A stretch of 30,743 nucleotides of DNA from Bacillota bacterium. Its GTDB lineage: Bacteria; Bacillota; Clostridia; Tissierellales; Sedimentibacteraceae. The DNA is taken from the NCBI GenBank assembly GCA_023453025.1, contig JAEXUD010000015.1:1-30743 (forward strand), read 5' to 3'. A program made the translations under genes and the position numbers. How positions within the stretch are numbered: the first letter of the stretch is position 1; each line of letters begins with the position of its first letter. Shown here piece after piece: positions 15,720-23,671 of the stretch. The notes under the pieces were generated by a model. That model had not been told where the DNA came from. It saw only the letters and a list, made by a program, of their open reading frames with translations, and ran no database searches.

Positions 15720-17900
15720 ATGAAACATAAAGCAGAACTTTTAGCACCGGCAGGAAGCATAGAATCCTTTTATGCCGCAGTCAACAGCGGAGCAGATTCG
15801 GTGTACCTGGGCGGAAAGCTATTTAACGCAAGATTGAATTCACAAAACTTTGATAATGAAGAAATTAAATCTATTATTTCATATGCACATAACAAAAATG
15901 TAAAGGTATATGTAACCATAAACATTGTGCTTAAGGATACAGAAATTGTTGATGCTTTGAATTATGCCATATTCTTGTATGAAAATGATGTGGATGCGGT
16001 AATTGTTCAGGATTTGGGAATGCTGTATTTAATAAAAAAATTTATACCTGATTTGCCTGTTAATATAAGCACGCAAGCCGCCGTATATGATGAATACGGT
16101 GTTAAATTCTATGAGCAATATGATATAAATAAGGTTATAATGGCAAGAGAAATGTCTTTGGAACAGCTCAAGACAGCTGTGAAAAATACAAACACGGATT
16201 TGGAAATATTTATTCACGGAGCATTATGCACCTGCTATTCAGGTCAATGCTACATGTCAAGTTTTCTCGGAGGAAGAAGCGGCAACAGAGGGAAATGCGC
16301 CCAGCCCTGCAGATTAAGCTACAGCTTTTATGATAAAGAAAAAAAGGTAGAAACAGAGGATTTTGGTGCGGTGCCTGTATTAAGCTTAAAGGACTTTATT
16401 GCCGGAGAAACTATAACAGAGCTTATTGAAGCAGGTATTGCCACATTTAAAATTGAAGGACGAATGAAAGGACCTGAGTACACTTCTCTGGTTGTGGAAT
16501 ATTACAGGCAGATAATAGATGATTATTATGCAGGTAAAAAATCAGATTATAAAAAACTGGAGGAAAGAGCCAAGGCAACATTTAGCAGAGGGTATACCAA
16601 CAGCTATCTCAAACCGTCCAAGGATGATGAAATGCTTGCTAAAACCAGCTCAGGGACAAAGGGAGCAAATATTGATGAAATTCAGGAAGAAACAAAGGAT
16701 ATAATACAGGAGTTTTCTGATTTCAGAAGAAATAAAATTGATTTCAGCCTGATTCTCAGGGTTGGAGAACAGGCAGAGCTTAAAGCTTCAGACGGCAAGC
16801 ATATAGCAGCTGTCAAGAGCGTAGAACCATGCGAAACAAGTCTTAAAAATGCTGTCACAGAAGATATGATAAAGGAGCAGCTCAATAAGCTTGGAAACAG
16901 CATATATGAACTGAACAAGCTGGATATTGTATTAGATGAAAATGTATTTGTAAGAAAGAGCACATTAAACCAATTAAGAAGAGATGCCACAGAATTACTT
17001 TATAAAATGGGCACTGTTAATTATAACAGGGAAGAAATTAAAAATATAACACGTGACGAGACTTTTTCGTTTGAAAAAATTCAGGATGAAAAACAGCCTG
17101 AATTGAGTCTGAAAATTAACAGTGATGATGAAATAAATTTAGCCGATAAGGTCAAGGTGAAAAGAATTTATATACCGTATTATTTGAATATTGAATTATT
17201 TAAAGATTTGGATATAAAGGAAAAATACCTGTGGCTTCCAAATATAATTTCCAAGGCGCAATACAAAACATTGAAGGATAACATGAAGCTTTATGAGGAG
17301 ATTTTTGATGGCGTTTGTGTAAATAATGTTGGCAGCTTTTATTTCTTTAAGGAAAACAGTAAATTAAAGCTGCACTGCGGTCAGTTTTTTAATGTTATCA
17401 ATACCTTCTCAGCAAGGCTGTTAGAAGAAGGAGGAGCTGAAGGCTTTACTTTTTCAGTAGAAGCCAACATCAGAGATATGGAAGGAATTAATAAGTATTC
17501 TTCAATCAAGTCTGAAATTGTCGCTCATGAGTATGTACAGCTTATGGTTATGAAAAACTGCCCCATGTCATTAATTAAAAACTGCAAGAATCTACATGAC
17601 TGTGATAATTGCAGCTACAAAAGCAAATATTCATTAAAGGACAGAAAAGGTGTTTATTTTAATATAGAACGAGAAAGACGTTTAACGCTTATATATAACA
17701 GCGTTCCGTTAACCTTGATTGGAAAAGTTGATGACTTTGTAAGGGCTGGTATTGAATACTTCATGGTCGACACAAAATGGCAGGATGATCCGGAAGAAAT
17801 AATTGATGCAATGTATTGTGAAATTAACGGAGTTCAAACATCAGGCATATTAAAGGAAAACAGCTTTACAAGAGGTCATTATTTAAAAAACATACTGTAA
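15720..17900 (+). CDS. U32 family peptidase / RlhA-like RNA hydroxylase
   Basis: A protein of 726 residues. The N-terminal U32 barrel begins AELLAPAGSIESFYAAVNSG and carries GADSVYLGG. The family Cys signature is HGALCxCYSGQC followed by GKCAQPCR, with Cys170, 177, 193 and 197 positioned to bind an iron-sulfur cluster. A long C-terminal part has a further Cys group (NCPMSLIKNC, CDNCSYK). The old peptidase name comes from a collagenase report. Relatives in E. coli (RlhA, TrhP) hydroxylate 23S rRNA or tRNA using prephenate-derived chemistry, and RNA modification is more likely here. The ATG at 15720 has AGGAG at good spacing; the ATG at 15669 has no ribosome binding site. It precedes mutS2, as in many Firmicutes. 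Confidence 0.9.
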   Translation: MKHKAELLAPAGSIESFYAAVNSGADSVYLGGKLFNARLNSQNFDNEEIKSIISYAHNKNVKVYVTINIVLKDTEIVDALNYAIFLYENDVDAVIVQDLGMLYLIKKFIPDLPVNISTQAAVYDEYGVKFYEQYDINKVIMAREMSLEQLKTAVKNTNTDLEIFIHGALCTCYSGQCYMSSFLGGRSGNRGKCAQPCRLSYSFYDKEKKVETEDFGAVPVLSLKDFIAGETITELIEAGIATFKIEGRMKGPEYTSLVVEYYRQIIDDYYAGKKSDYKKLEERAKATFSRGYTNSYLKPSKDDEMLAKTSSGTKGANIDEIQEETKDIIQEFSDFRRNKIDFSLILRVGEQAELKASDGKHIAAVKSVEPCETSLKNAVTEDMIKEQLNKLGNSIYELNKLDIVLDENVFVRKSTLNQLRRDATELLYKMGTVNYNREEIKNITRDETFSFEKIQDEKQPELSLKINSDDEINLADKVKVKRIYIPYYLNIELFKDLDIKEKYLWLPNIISKAQYKTLKDNMKLYEEIFDGVCVNNVGSFYFFKENSKLKLHCGQFFNVINTFSARLLEEGGAEGFTFSVEANIRDMEGINKYSSIKSEIVAHEYVQLMVMKNCPMSLIKNCKNLHDCDNCSYKSKYSLKDRKGVYFNIERERRLTLIYNSVPLTLIGKVDDFVRAGIEYFMVDTKWQDDPEEIIDAMYCEINGVQTSGILKENSFTRGHYLKNIL

Positions 17901-17975
17901 GGGTTGTGGCATTGATACCTCTTTTGAACGTTGTATGACAGATTCCCCGAAGTATGTAAACGAAAGGAATGTACA

Positions 17976-20354
17976 ATGAAACAAAAATCAAAATCAGTAT
18001 TAGAATTTGATAAAATCCTGGAAGGACTATCAAGCTTTGCAGAAACTTCTAACGGGAAAAAAGAAGTGATGAGGCTTGATGCTTATGCAGAATCGGAAGA
18101 TGTTAAATATAGGCAAAAGCAAACTGCAGAAGCTCTTTCCATAATAATTGAAAAAGGAAGCCCTCCCATGGGAGGAATAACCGATATAAAGGAATATGTA
18201 AAAAGAGGGTCAGTAGGCGGGATAATTTCTTTAAGAGGTCTGTTAAACTGTGCAGATACATTAAGAGCGGCAAGATTAGTTAAAAATTATGTGTTCTTAA
18301 ATAATAAGGAAGAAGGTTATTATGTAATTCTGGAGAAAATGTGCCAGGATATCTACTCTGATAAGGAAATTGAAGATAGAATATATGAAATCATAATCAA
18401 CGAGGAAGAAATTTCTGATGATGCCAGCTCTGAATTAAAGCGCATCAGGAGAGAAATACAAATAAAGCAAAATTCCATTAAAAATAAAATAAGCCAAATC
18501 GTAAGCTCGTCAACTATGCAGAAGTATCTGCAGGAAAATATTGTTACAATGAGAAATGACAGATATGTAATTCCTGTGAGAAAAGAATACAGAAGCATGG
18601 TAAAAGGTATTATCCACGACCAGTCATCAACAGGCTCCACATTATTTATCGAGCCGATTGCAATTGTAGAAATGACCAATGAAATTTCTGATTTAAGGGC
18701 TGCAGAAAAAAAAGAAGTAGAAAGAATATTATTGGAATTAAGCGGCATGATTGGCAGCATTGAATCCGAAATGCTTTCAAACCAAGAAATTTTAACCGTT
18801 CTTGATTTCATATTTGCAAAGGGCAAGTATGCCATAAGCATTAATGGCATAGAACCAAAAATTAATGACAGGGGCTATATACGAATTAAAAAGGGAAGAC
18901 ATCCGCTGATAGACCCGCATGCGGTTGTTCCAATCGACGCATATCTCGGCGATGAATTCACTACACTGATTATTACGGGACCAAACACCGGGGGAAAGAC
19001 TGTTTCCTTAAAAACACTTGGACTGTTTACTCTGATGGGCATGGCGGGACTTCATCTGCCTGCAGAATACGGAACTGAAATATCTGTGTTCAGTGCAGTC
19101 TATGCAGATATAGGAGATGAGCAAAGCATTGAGCAAAGTCTCAGTACATTTTCATCTCACATGACCAATATAGTGAAAATAATGAAGGAAGTCGATGAAA
19201 GGTCATTTGTCCTATTTGATGAGCTTGGGGCAGGAACCGATCCTACGGAAGGAGCGGCGCTTGCCATATCCATACTTGATACTCTTCATGAAAGAAAAAT
19301 AATAACTGCTGCAACTACGCATTACAGCGAGCTGAAGCTTTATGCCCTGACAACAGAGGGAGTTATAAACGGAAGTGTTGAGTTTAATGTAGAGACCCTG
19401 AGTCCGACCTACAAGCTGCTCATAGGGATTCCCGGCAAATCAAACGCTTTTGAAATATCCAAAAAGCTGGGACTGAGTGATACAATTATTAATAAGGCTA
19501 AAAGAACCATTGAAGTTGACAAGGTTGAATTTGAAGATGCTTTAAAACAAATAGAAGACAACCGGATATATATTGAAGAAAAGAAACGCGAGATAGACAG
19601 ACTAAATCAAGAAAGCCAGAAAAAACATTCAAGCTTTTTGGCTAAAGAAAGAAAATCTCTTGAAAAAAGTGAAAAGATGGTCAATGAAGCTAATTATGAG
19701 GCAAGAAAAATCATTGAAAGCGCAAAAAAAGAAGCTGCTGAAATTATTAAAGAATTAAGAAAGCTGAATATTGACATGGACAAAGACAAGGTGCGCCGTG
19801 TCAATGAATTGAGGCAGAGCCTGAATGATAAAACAAAGGAATTTGAAGAAAACCAGTATTCCGAGGAAATTTACGAGCATGACAATTATGATGAAGATAC
19901 CCCGTTAGCTAACGGAGATGCGGTAATGGTAAGAAGCCTGAATCAAAAGGGACATATAATCTCCGAGACGGATAATTCTCAAAATGTGATGGTTCAGGTC
20001 GGTGTACTGAAAATGAAGGTTAAAAAATCAGATTTAATTAAAATAAAATCTGAAGAAGAGGAAAAACAAAAAACAAACACCACAAGAATGATAAAGCTTA
20101 AAACCTCTTCCATAAATCCGGTAATAGATTTAAGAGGATTAAATCTGGACGAAGCCTTGCTTGAACTTGATAAATACCTTGATGACGCCTTCATGTCAAA
20201 CTTGAATGAAGTCCAGGTAATTCACGGCAAAGGAATGGGTATACTGCGGGATGGAGTAACTCAATTCCTAAGAAAGCATAAGCACGTAAAAGAATCAAGA
20301 CTCGGCACCTTCAACGAGGGCGGCGACGGAGTGACTATAGTAACATTTAAATAA
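17976..20354 (+). CDS. mutS2: MutS2 ATPase/endonuclease
   Basis: A MutS-like ATPase of 792 residues, the normal MutS2 length. Known members suppress recombination or rescue collided ribosomes. The clamp and lever region comes first, including QEIVTMRNDRYVIPVR-like sequence and HDQSSTGSTLFIEP. The ATPase follows, with Walker A GPNTGGKT at about residue 335 and Walker B FDELGAGTDPTEGAALA at about 412; STFSSHMTNI lies between them. A charged coiled coil (residues 510-620) follows. The C-terminal Smr nuclease domain starts near residue 715 with VIDLRGLNLDEA and HGKGMGILR. It lacks the mismatch-recognition domain of MutS, as expected. The ATG at 17976 has GAAAGGAATG upstream; extension to 17931 is not needed. 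Confidence 0.96.
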   Translation: MKQKSKSVLEFDKILEGLSSFAETSNGKKEVMRLDAYAESEDVKYRQKQTAEALSIIIEKGSPPMGGITDIKEYVKRGSVGGIISLRGLLNCADTLRAARLVKNYVFLNNKEEGYYVILEKMCQDIYSDKEIEDRIYEIIINEEEISDDASSELKRIRREIQIKQNSIKNKISQIVSSSTMQKYLQENIVTMRNDRYVIPVRKEYRSMVKGIIHDQSSTGSTLFIEPIAIVEMTNEISDLRAAEKKEVERILLELSGMIGSIESEMLSNQEILTVLDFIFAKGKYAISINGIEPKINDRGYIRIKKGRHPLIDPHAVVPIDAYLGDEFTTLIITGPNTGGKTVSLKTLGLFTLMGMAGLHLPAEYGTEISVFSAVYADIGDEQSIEQSLSTFSSHMTNIVKIMKEVDERSFVLFDELGAGTDPTEGAALAISILDTLHERKIITAATTHYSELKLYALTTEGVINGSVEFNVETLSPTYKLLIGIPGKSNAFEISKKLGLSDTIINKAKRTIEVDKVEFEDALKQIEDNRIYIEEKKREIDRLNQESQKKHSSFLAKERKSLEKSEKMVNEANYEARKIIESAKKEAAEIIKELRKLNIDMDKDKVRRVNELRQSLNDKTKEFEENQYSEEIYEHDNYDEDTPLANGDAVMVRSLNQKGHIISETDNSQNVMVQVGVLKMKVKKSDLIKIKSEEEEKQKTNTTRMIKLKTSSINPVIDLRGLNLDEALLELDKYLDDAFMSNLNEVQVIHGKGMGILRDGVTQFLRKHKHVKESRLGTFNEGGDGVTIVTFK

Positions 20355-20376
20355 AAACCCCATATGGGGTTTTTAT
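20351..20376. terminator. Bidirectional terminator between mutS2 and ABC-F gene
   Basis: An 11-bp perfect stem, ATAAAAACCCC/GGGGTTTTTAT, with an ATAT loop. The T run on one side and A run on the other serve both convergent genes. Confidence 0.92.
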
Positions 20377-20403
20377 TACATAAACGACAGTGAAAGATTT
20401 TCG

Positions 20404-21975
20404 CTACAGTTCAACTACCTTCGTAGCAATATTTTCATTAAAGATAAAATCATGCTCCACAAAAATTAATGTGGGCTTAAAGGCTTTGATAAGCTCTTCA
20501 ATTTGCATTCTGGAATAAACATCTATGAAGTTCAAAGGTTCATCCCATATATAGATGTGAGCGCTTTGAGACAGGCTTTTTGCAATCAATACCTTCTTTT
20601 TCTGACCTTCGCTGAGATTTTCCAGATTCTTTGTGAAGTCATCCGAATCCATATCAAGCTTTGCTGACAATGTCCTGAATATGCTCTCATCAATATTTTC
20701 ATTCAAAATAAAATCCTGAAAGCTTCCCTTCAAAAAAGATGTATCCTGCGGAACGTATGAAATAACTAAATTGCTTCCTATATTTACTTTACCTTCATAA
20801 TTTATATTTTCACCGGTCAATATTTTTAAAACCGTAGACTTTCCGGAGCCGTTTTTCCCCTTCAATGCAACTCTGTCACCATGATTGACTGCAAAGCTTA
20901 TGCTGTTAAGCACATTATTTTCATTGAAGCTCACACTTAGATCATCAATATTAATCAATATATCTTTATGATATAATTTTGGGATTATCTTTAGTGAATC
21001 ATATTTTTCAATATTTTTAAGAAGCCTCTTTTTATCATCAACAGAATTTTCCTTTCTGCGTTCTATTGATTTTGCCCGTTTCATCATTTTGGCAGCCTTA
21101 TGCCCTATAAATCCTCTGTCCGGGGAATGCTCGCCGATTTTGGATTTTTCAACCTTGTCACTCCATCCAGCTGTACGTCTGAAGGATTCCTCGAGCTGAT
21201 TGATTTCCTTTTTAAGCTTTTCATTCTTATTTATTTCATAGTTGTCCTGCCTGTTTTTATTCTCCTGCCAGCTTGAAAAGTTTCCTTTTTGCACCTCAAT
21301 GTCATTTTTGTTGATTGAAAGAATGTGATCAACAGTTGAATCGAGAAAGTGCCTGTCGTGGGATACCAGAATAAATCCCTTCTTGGATTTCAAATAAGCC
21401 GCCACGGATTCTCTTCCATCCAGATCCAAATGGTTTGTAGGTTCATCTATTAACAGGAAATTATTCTTTTTTAGAAATAACGAGGCAAGCATCACCTTTG
21501 TCCTTTCTCCGTTGCTTAAGGTGTTAAACTGACGATGCAGGACATCAACACTGACATCAAGCATCCGAATCTCCTTTTCAATCAGCTCATTTATGATATA
21601 ACCGTCGTTTTGCACATACAAATCTAAAATTTCCCCATACCTAAACATGGAGCTTTCTGAATTTTCTGCAATACATTTATTCATCTCGGTTTCCCAGAGA
21701 CTGTAGGGAGCTATCGCATTTCTCACTATTTCAAGAGTGCTCAGGCTTCCGTCAGGGTTAAACGGGAAATAATCAAATTCAGCTGAGGCTGTTATTGAAC
21801 CTGCGTACTTTAGCTTTCCTAAAAGAAGCTTCAGAAATGTAGTCTTTCCCCTTCCGTTTCTGCCGATAAGACCTAGTTTCCAGTCAGTGTCTATTTCTAA
21901 TGATATGTTTTCAAATATATTTTCGTAGCCGCCTTCATATCCAAAGGTTAAATTGCTTACACTTATTAAAGACAT
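20404..21975 (-). CDS. ABC-F ATPase, Lsa/CplR-like ribosomal protection protein
   Basis: A soluble protein with two ABC ATPase domains, no membrane segments, 523 residues. Domain 1 has Walker A GRNGRGKTT (38-46), signature LSNGER (153-158) and Walker B FLLIDEPTNHLD. Domain 2 has Walker A GKNGSGKST near 373, signature LSEGQKKK, and IWDEPLNFID, a sequence typical of the Lsa/Vga/CplR group. The linker between the domains (about 240-330) is the arm that reaches the peptidyl-transferase centre in this group. Known members displace lincosamides, streptogramin A and pleuromutilins from the ribosome. Placement here is by motif recognition, so actual resistance is inferred. RBS AAGGAGGGA lies seven bases before the ATG. 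A consensus promoter and a 200-base leader precede it. Confidence 0.9.
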   Translation of the reverse strand: MSLISVSNLTFGYEGGYENIFENISLEIDTDWKLGLIGRNGRGKTTFLKLLLGKLKYAGSITASAEFDYFPFNPDGSLSTLEIVRNAIAPYSLWETEMNKCIAENSESSMFRYGEILDLYVQNDGYIINELIEKEIRMLDVSVDVLHRQFNTLSNGERTKVMLASLFLKKNNFLLIDEPTNHLDLDGRESVAAYLKSKKGFILVSHDRHFLDSTVDHILSINKNDIEVQKGNFSSWQENKNRQDNYEINKNEKLKKEINQLEESFRRTAGWSDKVEKSKIGEHSPDRGFIGHKAAKMMKRAKSIERRKENSVDDKKRLLKNIEKYDSLKIIPKLYHKDILINIDDLSVSFNENNVLNSISFAVNHGDRVALKGKNGSGKSTVLKILTGENINYEGKVNIGSNLVISYVPQDTSFLKGSFQDFILNENIDESIFRTLSAKLDMDSDDFTKNLENLSEGQKKKVLIAKSLSQSAHIYIWDEPLNFIDVYSRMQIEELIKAFKPTLIFVEHDFIFNENIATKVVEL

Positions 21976-22142
21976 AAAAAAATCCCTCCTTAAGAGAGAA
22001 AATTAACACCAATAAATACTAACAATAATAACTATAGTATATCAAAAAAGGTATGGAAATTAATTTACTCTCATTATTTAATGCATCAAAACAAACCCAA
22101 TAAGGTTATTTTATAAAGCTCATTAACATAATTAAAAGCAAA

Positions 22143-22154
22143 TTATCTAATCAT
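22143..22154 (-). other. Possible leader peptide (Met-Ile-Arg) of the ABC-F gene
   Basis: ATG ATT AGA TAA occurs about 25 bases after the expected transcription start, preceded by AGGAAAGG about ten bases upstream. Antibiotic-responsive ABC-F and erm genes are often controlled by ribosome stalling on short leader ORFs. So short an ORF can arise by chance, and no convincing attenuator hairpin is seen downstream. Confidence 0.25.
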
Positions 22155-22185
22155 TCCACCGTTACCTTTCCTTTAGTCTGTCAGT

Positions 22186-22214
22186 ATTATACAATAGTAC
22201 ATTACATATGTCAA
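22186..22214 (-). promoter_or_regulatory. Promoter of the ABC-F gene
   Basis: On the minus strand TTGACA (22214-22209), a 17-bp spacer and TATAAT (22191-22186) form a perfect consensus promoter. Transcription would start near 22179, giving a leader of about 200 bases. Apart from this leader and promoter, the 420-base gap (21976-22395) holds a dispersed repeat and the acetyltransferase promoter; no gene is seen in it. Confidence 0.88.
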
Positions 22215-22235
22215 ACAAAACAGATATTCAGATGC

Positions 22236-22271
22236 AGAGATTCTTCGAGCTGCGCTCTCAGAGTGACAGTG
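22236..22271 (+). repeat. Dispersed intergenic repeat, copy 1
   Basis: The segment contains AGATTCTTCGAGCTGCG and CAGAGTGACAG. It is G+C-richer than its surroundings and resembles the reverse complement of 30251-30294 (AGATTCTTC ... TTCAGAATGAC). No coding potential is seen. It looks like a degenerate interspersed element between two divergent promoters. Confidence 0.55.
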
Positions 22272-22319
22272 CGCGGGTTATTCATAACAATGACGTATTA
22301 AAATTAAATTAAATTACTT

Positions 22320-22348
22320 TTGCATTTTAATACTGCAAATATTATAAT
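22320..22348 (+). promoter_or_regulatory. Promoter of the GNAT acetyltransferase gene
   Basis: TTGCAT (22320-22325), a 17-bp spacer and TATAAT (22343-22348), 47 bases before the start codon. Confidence 0.75.
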
Positions 22349-22395
22349 AAAATATAAATTACATAAAATAGAAAAAACTGTTAGTCGGAGGTAGT

Positions 22396-23475
22396 ATGGA
22401 AAGAGAAATAGTCAGATTAGATATGGATAGAGATTTTGAAGCATTTGAGGAATTATCGGTAATTTCTTTTGGAGAAAATACAAACAGCAAAAAAGAAATG
22501 TATGAGTGGCTGTTTGATAAAAATCCTTATAATAAATCAGGAAATATGATGTATTTGCTGAAGGAAGGCGACAAGGTAATAGGCTGTGACGGACTATTGC
22601 CAAATGAGCTTTATGTAAATGGCAAGACATTATTAACTGCACATTCTGTAAAATCAATGACTCACCCTGATTATAAGAAGCAGGGAATTTTCAGGCAAAT
22701 GACACAGAATTCCTGCGAAAGAGGGCTTCAGGACGGTGTTGATGTAGTGATAGGTCTTGCAAATGACCAAAGCTATCCTGCATACCAAAGATTTAATTGG
22801 CCCACATTGTTTGAAAAGGAAGTCTATGTTAAGCCCATAATAATAACAAATATATTGAAAAGAAGAATAAAAGTAGGTATTCTGGCTGATTTGGGTAATT
22901 CAGCCTACTCCATGTTCATGAAAAGCAAATTAAAACGTCAGATGGATAAGGAAATAAAATTTGAAGTGCTTGACAGGGTTCCAGAGAGCATTCAAAAGTG
23001 CTGGGACAAATACAAATCAAAATATAATGTGCTCTTGGTAAGAGATTACAAATACTGTAACTACAGATACAATGAAAGGCCGGATGTCAACTATGTCACA
23101 ATACTTGCAAAGCTGAACAATGAAATTATAGGATTTTCTGTTTTACATAATTCGGTTGCCAATGGATCAAAAATGACCTCTGCTGTTGAGTTTTTCACTG
23201 ATCCTACAAACGAAAGATTCATAGAAGCATTGGCAAACGGGGTATCAAAATACTGTTATGACAATAATCTTGAATATGCGGTTGTGGGAACCGGACTGTA
23301 CGGCGAATATAAAAAGGTGCTGCTGAACAACGGTTTCATGATTACCAGAAAGCCGCCTAAAAACAATATGATGATTGCCAATATACTTTCTGATAAAGTC
23401 ACATTAGAAGAAATTACCGGTCATGACAAGTGGCACATAACTCAGGGAGACGGAGAAACAGAACTGGATTTATAG
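22396..23475 (+). CDS. GNAT family acetyltransferase (Eis-like, two-domain)
   Basis: A protein of 359 residues, about twice a single GNAT domain. The N-terminal half is a recognisable acetyl-CoA-binding GNAT fold: VIGCDGLLPNELYVNG, then VKSMTHPDYKKQGIFRQM, in which KKQGIFRQM corresponds to the pyrophosphate-binding loop. IGLANDQSYPAYQRFNW follows. The C-terminal half has a second, weaker GNAT-like pattern (YVTILAKLNNEIIGFSVLHN, then YAVVGTGLYGEYKKVLLNNGF). The acyl acceptor is unknown. Eis-like proteins acetylate aminoglycosides or proteins, so resistance is one option only. The start has GGAGG upstream. It is divergent from the ABC-F gene, has its own promoter and no partner gene. Confidence 0.85.
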   Translation: MEREIVRLDMDRDFEAFEELSVISFGENTNSKKEMYEWLFDKNPYNKSGNMMYLLKEGDKVIGCDGLLPNELYVNGKTLLTAHSVKSMTHPDYKKQGIFRQMTQNSCERGLQDGVDVVIGLANDQSYPAYQRFNWPTLFEKEVYVKPIIITNILKRRIKVGILADLGNSAYSMFMKSKLKRQMDKEIKFEVLDRVPESIQKCWDKYKSKYNVLLVRDYKYCNYRYNERPDVNYVTILAKLNNEIIGFSVLHNSVANGSKMTSAVEFFTDPTNERFIEALANGVSKYCYDNNLEYAVVGTGLYGEYKKVLLNNGFMITRKPPKNNMMIANILSDKVTLEEITGHDKWHITQGDGETELDL

Positions 23476-23521
23476 AAATGCTCTTATTTAAATATCGGCA
23501 TAGCTGTCAGTCAACTAGGGT

Positions 23522-23550
23522 TTGACAGATAATATCAGCTGTGTTATTAT
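23522..23550 (+). promoter_or_regulatory. argS promoter
   Basis: TTGACA (23522-23527), a 17-bp spacer and TATTAT (23545-23550). It gives a leader of about 115 bases before argS. Confidence 0.75.
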
Positions 23551-23568
23551 TGTGAGAATAACAATGCT

Positions 23569-23613
23569 CCCGTGTACCTGCCGGAAATCTATTATTTTGC
23601 GGCGGCAGGCGGG
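23569..23613 (+). promoter_or_regulatory. Structured 5' leader of argS
   Basis: CCCG (23569-23572) pairs with CGGG (23610-23613). After a four-base bulge, CCTGCCG (23577-23583) pairs with CGGCAGG (23603-23609), making an 11-bp G+C-rich stem inside A+T-rich DNA. No U run follows, so it is not a simple terminator. No T-box consensus is present. Its function is unknown; it may be a regulatory leader or a protein-binding hairpin. Confidence 0.5.
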
Positions 23614-23671
23614 TTATTATAGTTAACAAATATTACATACTATGGAATACCAACGGAGGTAGAAATTTAAA

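Noticed and set aside
23476..23671. T-box riboswitch before argS
   Set aside because: No AGGGTGGnACCGCG-like T-box sequence and no terminator/antiterminator pair are present.
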